Origin: Diphasiastrum complanatum
Lineage: Eukaryota; Streptophyta; Lycopodiopsida; Lycopodiales; Lycopodiaceae
NCBI GenBank assembly: GCA_029204225.1
Contig: CM055099.1
Location: 39,341,192-39,405,191, forward strand
DNA length: 64,000 nucleotides
Direction: 5' to 3'
The notes under the pieces were generated by a model. That model was given only the letters and a program-made list of their open reading frames with translations, made no database searches and was not told the origin of the DNA. The translations under genes and the position numbers were made by a program. Below, one piece after another: positions 51,138-63,351 of this stretch; the stretch's first letter is position 1, and each line of letters begins with the position of its first letter.

Positions 51138-54100
51138 GGCGTCTTCGACCCTGGATTGGATCGAATCAGACCGGGTCTAATAAATCTGACCCTTAATTGA
51201 TTTTTCAATACTGTTAACTAGAATATCTGACCCACATATTGTCAAAATAATGGCTACCTTATGTGGAATTGTAAGTAGATTAACTTAGGATTCCAATGCA
51301 TTGATCATCTGACATCCAATGGAGTCAATGCCCTTACATGCATCTTTTGTAACAATGTATAGGGATTATTGTAACAATATAGGTGTTGTTAAATTAGTTA
51401 GTTAGCATTCCATTATTGTTGTATGCTATCAATGATTTTCAACTGAAGCCTGGTATTTGCACCCAGCTTCACGCTCTTGTACTCATGTTTTTTATATCAA
51501 TCAGAGTGCATCATTCCACCACTACTCTGTTCTATTGTGCATTGTTGTATTGTTCGATCCATGCATTGTTGGTAACTGCCGCATTACCAATCCATGCACC
51601 ACCTGCTCATCACTTCCGCTACACAATTATGCATTACAAAATTTTTAAGAGGGAATCACCTTATTTTTAAGGCTAATAGCTCCTTTTGGGCCTAACAAAG
51701 CTAACATTGAATATATTGTATTGCATTGGTAAGCTTGATGTACTAAATGTACATGACATAAATTACTACTACCTTATCCATCCTATGTTAGACAATCATC
51801 GCTTTGACCTCTGATTGCTAAGTGCATGATATATGGCTATCAACTTCGCATACAACAATTAACAGTCGTTTGGGTCGAAGCAAGACCATGAGTAGACATA
51901 GGGTAAAAAATAGACTCCTGAATCAAAATAGACACAATGTCAAAAATATACACATGGGCCAAAATAGACATAGAGTTGAAAATAGATGGTCGAGTGAGGT
52001 CAGAATAAGTGGGTTGAAATTTTAATTTCAACCGCAGGAATCGAAATAGACTCTGACTCAATTCAACCTTTCGATCCAAGCAAGGGATCAGGATGGTCTT
52101 TTCAAATTTCAAGGTCGAAACAGATTTTGACCAGGATTGTATAGAAAGAGTAGGTAGTGTAGTTATCATGTTCAATATAACGACAATGAAAATTACCAAC
52201 AACAAAATCTTTTTAAAAACATGAAAAGAATGACTTTAAAGATAATTCACAATCATTTTTTCTCTCTCATTATTTCCCTTGTGTACTTTTGCAAGCAAAT
52301 CCTTATTTTTTATGAGCACTAGTAATGACGAAAAAAAAAAAACAAGGTTGCTTTTACATCTTCTAGATCATCTGCCAGAGTTGCATGGCAAGTAGTTATA
52401 ATTGGTTGCATATGGTGGTGCCCTTGCACTCCTAGCGCCGTATTGAATCTTTTCAAAATGGTTGTATGAAAATCTATATGAATTTTGTGGTCATATGCGG
52501 TTACATTTAGTCATGATACTACCTTATAGATAAGAACTTTTCTTTGGCCATTGAAAAACTCAAGCACATACTCAAACTCCAAGTCAATGGTAGTCAACTT
52601 AAGCTTTTTAATGAAAGCTTCCTTAATAATATATGTGAAGAATTTGTGTTAAAAAGGACCACGAAAACACAACTTGCAAATTTTTCTTTCACCATGATCA
52701 ACCCAATTTTATCTGGTATATAGCATTGCATTGCAAAAGTATATGGTGGCCACATTCTTGTATGAGTTGCCTTAGTATCGCCATAACTTTGGACTTGGTA
52801 TCTAGAACTTTTGTTTTGCAAGCTTTGCCTTTGGACATGTAGTTCCACTCAAGGTGAATTTAAACTTTGACTGATGGGTGAGTAGATGTTTGAGATGCTT
52901 GAAGAATGATTGAGGAGAGAGTGCAAGATCCTCGTCTAGGTCTAGCCTCTTAGAACAAGATAAAGCTTTAAAAAGTATCAAGACCAAGACATAGCTTTAA
53001 AAAGTATGGATGTAAGAAAGTGAGTTTATTTACGTAAAGGTAGGCAAATATTATAATTGTCATGCATCATGGTTGCAACATGTGGTGTAAAAGTTGTTCT
53101 TTGCCATCATTCTATATGATTGATTGATTCATGAAGTGATGAAAAATATTATCTTGCCATACTCAATTTTGAATGGTAAGTAGATTTATGATTATAAACT
53201 TTTATGGTTTGAGAGTCACTGTATTTTATGGACTTAGGGTGTTTTCACATAGAGTTCTAGGGCATATCTATTTGTCAAAAGACGACCTTTATTGGAGAGA
53301 AAAAAAAGGAAGGCCCTTATCCCATTTCACACAAGAAGAGTGAGGTCTCTCATGTGGTAGATGACTTGGCTTTAAAATTGCTAACATGGAGTAAATGGAG
53401 ATATTAGGAGTACTAGTCGGCATTCCAGAAGCCCCAGGGCCCCTTATTTTTTAGGAGTTATTGATATTACTTTTTTTTTTTGGGCGGGGGGGCCTTTTGC
53501 TGAGGGCGGTAGCTTGAGGCGGAAGGCCCTTCCCACGATGGAAGTACGGCTGAGGAGGTGGACCTTCCTCCACGTGGAAAAAATTTAAGCCTTTTTTGTT
53601 GTAATTTTTTTTACATGCACCTTATGTATCCCGGAAAGTGCATGTAAAAGAAAAGAGAAAAAGGAGGCACACAGATTCCATTGTGGGAGGCAACTCCTTT
53701 TGCTTCATGAAAAAGGAAAATATGATTTTATGGTGGAAGAACATTATTGTGATTCATATAGGATAGAGGAGAGAAAACAGAGGTCTCCAGATGGGTTTGC
53801 GTGTGAAATGGGAGACAATGGAGGCGGGTATATGAGGCGGATGGAGAGGAGTAAGTGTGATTGAGTGTCATTGTTGACCCCGTGTGTGTAAAAACACCTT
53901 AATCGCTTTGAACTCAATCTTATCAAAGAGTTTTGGATGAACGGACCTTACATGTGTTTGAACTCAATCTTATCAAAGAGTTTTTACTTACCTTATCTTA
54001 CATGTGTTGAAAGATTGATTGTAATGGACCATCCCCACAGGGAAAGTTGGGTTCAAAGACTTTTGTACCCAAAAATACTTTTAAAATATTATTGCTTGTC

Positions 54101-54220
54101 TTAAAACCGTTAGGCCCATGGGGCCACCATCCATCCATCAACAATGAAAGGCTACCAGCAGCAGCAAGGATCACCCTGCAATATTGAATTTCTCACTTTA
54201 ATAGTCCAGAAAAGTGTCCC
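51138..54220. other. intergenic DNA, no gene recognised
   Basis: 51350-51560 has an LTR-like look (ttgtaacaata, a tatatcaatcaga end) but no proof. 51890-52000 repeats short aaaatagacac words. 53470-53500 has a T run followed by a G run. Confidence 0.45.
53909..54010. repeat. 48-bp tandem duplication
   Basis: ttgaactcaatcttatcaaa occurs at about 53909 and 53957, each followed at the same distance by ttacatgtgtt. Confidence 0.75.
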
Positions 54221-54448
54221 ATATCAGTGTCTTTCCCATCAATATATGGAATCGTGCATAATCGATGATGCCAAACAAACAAAAATGATCTGCCAATTTT
54301 TGTAGATATGAGGGAAGCTGCTACGGCTTCTACGGCTGGATTTGGTTCTGCGTGACTGTCCGTCTTTGTCCGCTTTGTTTGTTTTGATCTGCTGCTGCTT
54401 TTTCACATGAAAGACATCTCCCCAGGGGATCGCCACTATCTCTCCTTG

Positions 54449-54466
54449 CTGCTGCTGCTGCTGGTG
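54449..54466. repeat. (TGC)n triplet run upstream of the methyltransferase-like gene
   Basis: tgctgctgctgctgctgg, about 370 bp before the start codon, probably in the promoter or 5' UTR. The rest of 54220-54832 is GC-richer than the DNA before it; no clear TATA box was found. Confidence 0.6.
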
Positions 54467-54832
54467 TGTCCTTGGTGCTGATTGTGTCCTTTCAATCTTC
54501 GCTGTCTGTCTGTATGCTGCGAGAGATGTACGTAACCCATTATTTTCCATCAATGATTCCTCATCACATGCCAATCCACACTCCACGTTTTTGCATTGTG
54601 CTCTCGGCCAGTGCCCAGATGGAGCCCATCCGCTGCAATTGCAAAACAGTCTCGCCATCAGCCTTTTTTGCGGTGGTGCTGATTCCCCGTTAAGTAGGAG
54701 CACCACCGTGTGTTGCTGCTTCTGTGCGGTTGTTGCGGCTAGTATGGGTAGCAGCTATCGCTGCTACATTCTTCCCTTTGCACCGAGCAATTTCTCGTTG
54801 ATTCCGTCTGGGAATTGGGTGAATTCGGAGAG

Positions 54833-55864
54833 ATGGGCATCCTTGGGAACGGAGGTAGGAGTCACTGGGCGCAGCTGTTGCTTCTGCTCGGATTGGCCTT
54901 CGTCGCAGGCCTCATGACATCGCTGTTCCTCAGAATCGACAGTTGCAAGGATGTTTTCACAGAGCGTTCAGCAGAAGTGAAAGACCCTGTTCCCCTCCCC
55001 AAAAGCCAAGCTGAACCAGATCTCAAGACACTGCCTTCTGATCTTTTGACCTTTCGCAATAAGTGTGGTGAGGCAGCTCCAGTGGCACAGGTGCGATCCA
55101 TGCTCCTTAATCAGATTTTTGATGGCGTTTCCCCCTTTGAAGGCTTTCCTCCACCCCACGTAGAACCGTTTCTTCAGAAAGAAAAAATCAAAGGCTGGGG
55201 ATCTCAAGATAAAGTGTTTGAAGATCTCATCAAGGAAGTGAGACCACAGCTGATTGTGGAGCTGGGCTCATTTTTGGGAGCATCTGCGATCCACATGGCG
55301 AATCTCTCACAATCTATGGGGTTGCAAACCTTAATTTTGTGCATAGACGACTTCCGAGGGTGGCCAGGCTTCCGTCTGTATACGTTCAAAGACATCCAAC
55401 AAGAGCACGGCCAAGTAATGCTCTACTATCAATTCCTCCAGAACGTCATTGGCACCAATCTGACGAATAGCATCATACCTGTTCCCTTCTCTACCACTTC
55501 CGCCATTGAAAAGCTTTGCGAGCTTGGGATCCAGGCCGATCTGATTGAGGTAGACGCAGCCCATGATTTTCACTCTGCATGGGCTGATATCAACTGGGCA
55601 TGGTCGCTGCTGAAGCCTGGAGTAGGAATCATGTTTGGCCATGATTACTATCTCCACGTGGATAATCGTGGTGTGGGGAGAGCTGTGCATCTATTTGCCC
55701 GCCTCAACGGTTTGCATGTACAGCCTCACGGTGCCCACTGGATTCTGAGGCGACCGGCCAGCCCGTCGGCCAGACGTTCTGTACTTTCTGATCTTGAGCA
55801 TTTGAGGCCGGGAAAAGGACAAGGCGCTAGCAGGGAACATCAAGGTCTGCATGACCGGAGGTAA
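54833..55864 (+). CDS. membrane-anchored class I methyltransferase-like protein
   Basis: A single open exon of 343 codons from the ATG at 54833 (MGILGNGGRSHWAQ). Residues about 12-34 form one hydrophobic segment (LLLLLGLAFVAGLMTSLFL) after a short basic N terminus, so a type II membrane protein is likely. The body matches SAM-dependent methyltransferases of the Methyltransf_24/cephalosporin-hydroxylase-like type: PQLIVELGSFLGASAIHMA (motif I, about residue 140), LILCIDDFRGWPG, ADLIEVDAAHDFHSAWADI (about 235-253), LLKPGVGIMFGHDYY and GAHWILRRP. N-x-S/T sites NLS and NLT fit a lumenal location. The GC-rich coding stands out from the AT-rich surroundings. It looks intact. The substrate is unknown; sugar or small-molecule O-methylation is possible but not shown. 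Confidence 0.88.
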   Translation: MGILGNGGRSHWAQLLLLLGLAFVAGLMTSLFLRIDSCKDVFTERSAEVKDPVPLPKSQAEPDLKTLPSDLLTFRNKCGEAAPVAQVRSMLLNQIFDGVSPFEGFPPPHVEPFLQKEKIKGWGSQDKVFEDLIKEVRPQLIVELGSFLGASAIHMANLSQSMGLQTLILCIDDFRGWPGFRLYTFKDIQQEHGQVMLYYQFLQNVIGTNLTNSIIPVPFSTTSAIEKLCELGIQADLIEVDAAHDFHSAWADINWAWSLLKPGVGIMFGHDYYLHVDNRGVGRAVHLFARLNGLHVQPHGAHWILRRPASPSARRSVLSDLEHLRPGKGQGASREHQGLHDRR

Positions 55865-55879
55865 CGAGAGTTCTCAGAA

Positions 55880-55885
55880 AATAAA
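55880..55885 (+). promoter_or_regulatory. polyadenylation signal AATAAA
   Basis: Lies 15 bp after the stop codon of the methyltransferase-like gene. This is close for a plant 3' UTR, so another signal further on may be the one used. Confidence 0.4.
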
Positions 55886-56156
55886 AGACTGGGTTCTTCT
55901 ATATTTTCTGGAGGCTTTTCGTGCTGTCTTATTGTTCTCAAATTAGGCTGAGCGGGATCTGATAAAAAAGTTAAAGTATTCTCAGTCCTTGCACTTACTA
56001 TTCTGCCTTCCCTTAGCACACAAATCAACCTAGCAAGAAGAATAAGCTATATCCTTGATTGTGAGATTTATTTGGCCTTCCTAACTGCAATCCATTTAGC
56101 TCCTTTTAGAAACTAGATTGTCTTTTGACTTGTGGTTTTGCCATTTTATCCACTAC

Positions 56157-56385
56157 AAAGTTTCTTTGGTCCCAGGTTCGAGACTCCCCTTGGAAACCAA
56201 GAAGCATTTTATCCACTAATATTTCTTTGGTCCCAGGTTGGAGCCTTCCGTTGGAAACCAAGAAGCATTTTATTCACTAATAACCAATGGGGTTGGCTCA
56301 ACTGGTTAGCTTGGCATCCAAAGTTTCTTTGGTCCCAGGTTCGAGCCTCCCCTTGGAAACGAAGAAGCATTTTATCCACTAATTG
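56157..56385 (+). repeat. tRNA-derived SINE-like unit with triplicated B-box part
   Basis: At 56290-56360 an A-box-like ggctcaactggttagcttgg is followed by a B box ggttcgagcctcc, the arrangement of a tRNA-derived RNA polymerase III promoter. The B-box part with its tail (ctttggtcccaggttcgag to aagcattttatccactaat) occurs three times, at about 56157, 56219 and 56318; the first two copies lack the A box. The unit cannot be folded into a full tRNA. Confidence 0.65.
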
Positions 56386-59300
56386 AGTAATCTACAGCAG
56401 GCCATATGATAACATTTTTCTTTTCGCTTCTAGATGTCATGCTAACATTGAACGCAGAATCTTAGGATGCCTGCGTTTTAGTCTCATGAATTTACCATCT
56501 CTGACTCCCATTTTGTAGTAAAATGCAAAATACTGCTGAGGAACATACGGGGAATGTAGGCAAAACGATGCTCTTCAAACGGAGGCCCCAAAAAATAGAT
56601 ATACGCAGAATGACATTAGTTAGATGCAAAGGGGCAGTTGACTAGAAAAGCATGCTCAGAAGATTCAGGGAAGAACAGGGCATACATGAGTTTACATGAG
56701 TGAAAAGTGAACTTCCACTGCAATGCAGTTGAGTGGTTCATGTGCATACAATAGTTGTTCTGTCTGTGGACGGTTAGTGGAAGGATCACTGTGTGATCGC
56801 CACTCTAGGGAGTGCCGCGTTACTCATCTTACATTGGTATTTGGGGAGATTTTGCATTTCTGGCTATTTCTATGCATGCTGATGTAAATGGGCGTTTTCC
56901 ATCAGTTTTTAGTAATGATCACATAACGCGATAGAATGATTTGAATCCTAGAAGTGCTGTGCAATGTAAGGTCGTCATTAGAATGTGATTGAGGCATAGT
57001 TACCAGGGAATGAATTCCATTGTGGGAAGCTGATGGAACATTCCTGATTTCTTGTATTAACGCCGGGGGGAATGCTTCCCTTGATATATTAAGAATATAC
57101 GTGAAGACACTGTTTGGCTGTGTGCTTGAGTGAGAAAATTTGTTCACAAGAAGGGTAACAAATGGAGATTGAAGTGGTTCTTTACATGTTTGGATTGAGT
57201 TATGCCAAATATCTTGAATTCATAAGAGCATTTGAGACATTTCTAAGATATTGTAGCTTCTCATTGCCTTGATATTATATCATAAGGCTCATATGTGTAT
57301 TAAAAAGATAAATGTTGATGTATTCTAGTTGTGAATACTTGCATAACAACATAATAATTGTGGGTATTTTGCAGGCTTGTTCAATTGACATGATCTCAGG
57401 GACTTATGCTCTTCAACTACAGTGACATTTGCAAACAACAAGAAAAACGGCACCAATGGTCAGATTTTGATGCTTTGCTGCCCAGGATCTCTTTCTCATG
57501 ATTACAGGGAAGTGGTACTTAGTGCACACATGAAGCAGGACTAGTTTTTCTTCCACTAAATAGCTATATGAAAGGAACTGTCAACAATATTATGCTATCT
57601 ATGCAAGCAATTGACATGGAATGAGCCTAGTATGTACATGGATAATGCCAAAAGTTTGACTAGGTATACATAATAAGCTACATTTTGAAATTATCGTTGA
57701 AGAAAACTTAGGATATTGAGCTTCTCCCATGATGTCAAAACACCCTTGTAACTTATTCGTTATATTAAAAAAATCTCATGTGAAGAGTACACTCTTTAAC
57801 AATGTGAAGTTCATGCAATTACTTACAATAGAAGGAATAGAAGACTTAATACACTACCGTCTCTCCATTGGTAATGTGCTACTAAAGTGGTCTTCCATTC
57901 CATAGTATCTCTTGTTGATTGTTGAAATTCACTCAGTCATCTTTAATTCTAAATGAATTGGTAACTACCATCCTTGTTCACCAAGATATTTAGTTCAAAG
58001 ATAAGATCTAGGATTATTTTCTAGTTCTGATTAGGCCATTACCAACAAAGGAGTATTGCCTATTTATGTGAATCATTGTCTCCTTTTCTATCAATTTGCA
58101 ATAATGTATTGAAATCTACAAATGCTAGAAAGAATCTCATAAGAGTTAAGTAAAAAATGAATCTCACAATTTCTACATCAAAGGTAGACTTTAAATGTTG
58201 AGTATATTGAGAAGGAAAATGAGCTCTAAACTTAAAATTAGGCTAGAGGCATATTATCCTAGGCATTCTTAGACAAAGAATAGACACCTTACTCCTGGAA
58301 AGGCTTGTAGATATGAACACAACACAACCAACATATATTGCATGACCCAAGCTCAAAAAGACAATAAATGGTCACAAAGTGACCCTCCGAATATGATTGT
58401 TGAATGAAAATTAATCAAAATATGTAATGGTAGATGATTCCTACAAGAATTGTAACTAAAGAGCTTATGATGAACTCAATATTTGAAACAAATGAATAAT
58501 TGTCTCAATATCAACTACTTTGGAGAATTGTGATGGAACCATCTAGGAGGGCAAGATTGGGCTCAATTGACAAAGCAACTAGCTTGTGAGCTCCAACCAA
58601 TTGCTTTATCTAGAAAGCCATAATGAATATATAAAAACTAAAAATGGGACTCTAGGTAATTAATTGAACTAGAACTCAGAAAAAATGTCTAGGATTTCAT
58701 GTAGACCTAGTAGAACATGCTCGTAACTCCCATCCACTAGCAAAAACATTGCCCTCAATGTGGGCAGGCAATGATGAGCATACAAAATAGAAAACTAAAG
58801 TGATAAGGTTGAGCCTTTGTAGCTAGATTTGAGTATTCTATGACACTTATGATTGTATAGTAGTTACACTGGCTTTTACTTGGCCTTGTAGAAGTAGAGT
58901 GTGAGAGCAAAAACATCTATGGGCTCCCCATGTACCCTCATCAATGTGACAACCATCCCATCGAACTAGAACCTTTATCCCATCTTGATATTAATTTTAC
59001 TGAACTCAAAACTGAAATATAGTTATTGGAAGGTAGAAAAAGAGCTCAAATGAGTCACTAGAATCAAAGAAGCACAATTCTCATCTATCCAATTACACCT
59101 TTGATTAAGGTTGACATGGAAAATGTCACACAACTTAGTAGTAGTAACAAGTTGCTAGAGTCTATTTGTAATTGGAATTGACATTTGGAGAATGTGGTAG
59201 ATAGCAAGTAGAAGTACCAACAAGACCAATTATGGCATGGATGTAGTTTATTTGTTTGAGATTGGTGTTGAACAAATTTATGGTGAGCAAATCGTAGTTT

Positions 59301-59783
59301 GAGATATACATTGTATTCTTCCTCAAATTATATGTAATGTCTATTCCTATTCTCAAAAGTTGAATATGTTGCAAATGTTGTGCACGCACAATAGTATCTC
59401 TATCCTTTGATTTTAAAAGAAGACAATATGATTAGAGCATCATAAAAAAGTATTGGGATGCATGATATAGCTAGTGAGTACCGATGAGCCAAAAAAGAAG
59501 AAGAGAAGTAACGAGTTGTTGTTAATTGAACATCTGTAAAGCATAAATTCTAGTCCCAATTTCTACAAGTTGGTGATACAAATTGTGACTAATTATATTA
59601 CTTGCTAGATGCCATCATGGGCTTGGATATATGCCACCACCACCTTGTATTGTATATCTTCATGTTGATTTTGAGAACTAAAAACTCTTCCAACTCTAGT
59701 TCTAGTGAGATGGTGACACTTGTCACAAAATGGAAGGATTGGATTTTTGCTAGTATGCATCCAAATCCACATCTCAATGGCTC
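56386..59783. other. AT-rich DNA without recognisable gene
   Basis: Only short chance frames. Nothing assignable on either strand over 3.4 kb. Confidence 0.5.
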
Positions 59784-60180
59784 ATTTGGCCCAATCATAT
59801 TAAGAGGTGTAGATCATGAGGCCAATCACTGTAAACCATTTGGCCCAATCATATTAAGAGTTCAAATCACTTGTCCAATCATGGAGAGAGGTGTAAATAT
59901 TGGAGTCCAATCAATGATGAGAGGTGTAATCCATGAGGTCCAATCAATTTAGAGGATGTGATATGCAAGAACTTGAGTCACTAATATATGAAAGTGAACT
60001 CTCTATCTACATACAATCTTTTTGAGAGTAAAGCACATTTTGGACTTGTTCAGTTGTTGTACCTTCTCTCTCTACCCGAGAGCTAACTAATTCTTTCTCT
60101 CTACCCGAGAGCAAGGTGCTTGGTTGGGTCTCTCATAGTGAAAAATACTTAGTTTTTTCATGTGTGTGTGCTTTTTCTCG
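59784..60180 (+). repeat. LTR-like relic with CCAAT array and duplicated CT motif
   Basis: Six ccaatca words within 59788-59950, with catttggcccaatcatatta repeated exactly at 59784 and 59838. Next come two copies of ttctctctctacccgagagc (about 60063 and 60093), a motif also present at 32619. This looks like U3 and R of a plus-strand LTR; ends not fixed. 60181-61020 holds nothing else recognisable. Confidence 0.45.
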
Positions 60181-61021
60181 TCTTTGGATGATCATAACTT
60201 TTTGTGTGTTTGAGCTCTTGTCTTGATTCAAAGTGCGTTAAAAAGGCCTTGAAAATCCAAGTTGATCTAATGTAGATGGATATGCAAACTCACATGCATG
60301 GAGGTCATGGTAGATCTTTGTAAGGTCCTTAAATCCCCATTTTTAACATGGTAATAGAGCTAGGCACATGCATGATTGAAGGTAGATCACCATGAAGCAA
60401 TTTTTTGAGTGAAAAATCTAGGTTTGAGAGTGCTCTTGGATCTCAATTGTCTTGTAGCTTCAATTTAGCTAATCATTGCCAATTTTGATTGTTTCTTTGG
60501 ATAATTAGTGACCATTTAATGTGTGAAAAGTACAAGACACATGTCTTTCATCCACTTTAAAATTTTATAGCAAACTCTTTTTTGATCCATTGAGTCCAAG
60601 TAGACATTTGATGAAAAGAGCTTCAAGTGTAGATTGAGAAGACCAAGTCACCAAGGGGTTGTTGATGCATCTTGTTGAAGTTTGGATCTAATTTTTGAGG
60701 GTAAGTAGGTGTGCCCAACTAGTATTTTTTAGATCTTTATGGTTCAAGCCCTTGATCTCAAGTGTTATGTCCAGATTTAAAAGTTTCTTCCAAAGCTAGT
60801 CAAGAGAGAAAAATTGCTTGACATAGATTGTTGTCAAATCACTTCATTTTCAATCCAACTCTCAAAAATAGAGTTTTTGAGCTTGTTGTTAGAAGATTCT
60901 TCTAACCAATTTTGGCCATCATAAGACCATAAAGGATATTAGGCAATGGAGTCGAGCCACCAAACTACAATAAAGAGCGTCAACAAATCACCGATAAGGA
61001 GCTCCAGAATTCAGATTTACC

Positions 61022-61217
61022 AGGAGCGCCAATGCCAGAGAAGTCGAAAAGTAGGCCAATGAGCATAAACAAAGCCCAACGCCTCACCACCATATTTTAT
61101 GGCGACAGGGATAAAAGCATGGCCGAGTCGGCACACAGATTTGAATCTACCTGGAATGTAATGTCAGACACCCGTAGAAGGTGCACTGTACTCGTAAGCC
61201 TATGGCGCGAGAATTAG
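61022..61217 (+). other. short open frame, possibly gag-derived
   Basis: About 65 codons: MPEKSKSRPMSINKAQ then TTIFYGDRDKSMAESAHRFE and STWNVMSD, loosely like the start of a retroelement capsid (F.GD...A..W...FE). Too short to be sure. Confidence 0.3.
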
Positions 61218-61360
61218 AGGTAGATCAATGCTCAAATGGGCCCAAAGTGAAAATGGACTCGAGTAGTTAAATTAGAATTTGGTTTTATGAAATTTTGTAA
61301 AGTCAAGTTCTTATGGCACATGGTTTTGGGTGAACCAAAAACCCTAATCCTAGGTTTGTC

Positions 61361-61367
61361 TATATAA
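61361..61367 (+). promoter_or_regulatory. TATA box before the first GA microsatellite
   Basis: gtctatataagggcatgtg stands about 55 bp before the GA tract, as at the U3/R border of an LTR. Confidence 0.4.
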
Positions 61368-61415
61368 GGGCATGTGACACCATTTTGTAATCACTTTTCA
61401 TTGAGAAGAATATAT

Positions 61416-61634
<219 letters not shown>

Positions 61635-61917
61635 CTCCTCCTTCCATTCTTGCTTTCTTGTGAAGGCCTCCTATTTTCCTTGTGTGTGATTGTTGTGGAT
61701 GATGAATGCATGTTTTGTTTTTGTTAGTCAAGATATCACAATCATGAATGATCATTAGCACTTGCATTCATCCACTAGTTTCAAAACTAGTCCATAAAAT
61801 TCACACTCAAGCAAAATAGGTGTCAGTAATCCACTTTGGAGTGATCATTAGAATCCATTATATAGTTTTTATTTCATTGTCCACCTCCCTTGAGAAACAA
61901 CTGTTTTCGTTGATCTT

Positions 61918-62139
61918 TTGAGAGGCGATGTCTGGATATCATTAGGCACCCTACTCCAAACGCATCCGACCCTCAAGGAAGGATTGAAAACATACATAGA
62001 TGGACCAAGCAACGATAGAGCAGAGATGCACCCTATCAATTTGGTGCTAGTAGATGAAGGAGTAGAGGGATCTCAACCAGTCCACCAAGTAGAGGTAGAA
62101 TGGAGAAAAGATGCCAAACATGTGTTGATCCTTCAATAA
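61918..62139 (+). other. open frame of 73 codons, not recognised
   Basis: DVWISLGTLLQTHPTLKEGL ... HQVEVEWRKDAKHVLILQ. Ends just before the primer site at 62152. No known domain; possibly coding of an element that the LTR at 62164 entered. Confidence 0.25.
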
Positions 62140-62151
62140 CCTGCACCAAAA

Positions 62152-62163
62152 GCTCTAGTACCA
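62152..62163 (-). other. primer-binding-site-like sequence next to the LTR
   Basis: The minus strand reads TGGTACTAGAGC against TGGTATCAGAGC of the initiator Met site, touching the LTR end at 62164. It marks this LTR as a 5' LTR of a minus-strand element whose body should lie to the left. Confidence 0.5.
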
Positions 62164-62964
<801 letters not shown>

Positions 62965-63351
62965 GTAAACTGGACTAAAGCCTTAGCTACGGTGGATTGT
63001 CTAAAGTTTGATGTTACATATATTGAGAAATCGCCAAAGAAAAGATCTAGTATTGATACATTGTCCGATGAAGACGATATCCCGATAAAGAAACGTGTAG
63101 AACAAATAAAACAATCCAACGAAGGCCATCATGATTCCGTATCACTTTTTATGATGAGCCTAGAGGCTAGACCCCAAGAACCACTGCAAGGAATCTACAG
63201 TGAGAAGGAAATAGAAGTTCCTCAGGTGTTTCCTCTGGAGGAAGGTCGAGAGTACGAGTACAAGGATTTTCTCAGAGACGTTGATCCTCACCATTTCAAG
63301 CCTATGCCAAGATCTCAAAGAACTAGATCCACGAAGGCTGCTAGCAAATGA
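62965..63351 (+). other. open frame directly after the LTR, not recognised
   Basis: About 129 codons with coding character: FDVTYIEKSPKKRSSIDTLS, DEDDIPIKKRVEQIKQSN, FPLEEGREYEYKDFLRDVDP and a basic end RSQRTRSTKAASK before the stop. Charged and probably disordered, with an NLS-like KKR. No known family. It begins exactly where the LTR ends, so it may be the remainder of a frame the LTR interrupted. Confidence 0.35.

Noticed and set aside
55001-55690. Minus-strand frames inside the methyltransferase-like gene
   Set aside because: Shadows of the GC-rich plus-strand coding sequence.
58540-58625. Possible second tRNA-like A box (ttgggctcaattgacaaagc)
   Set aside because: No B box follows at the right distance.
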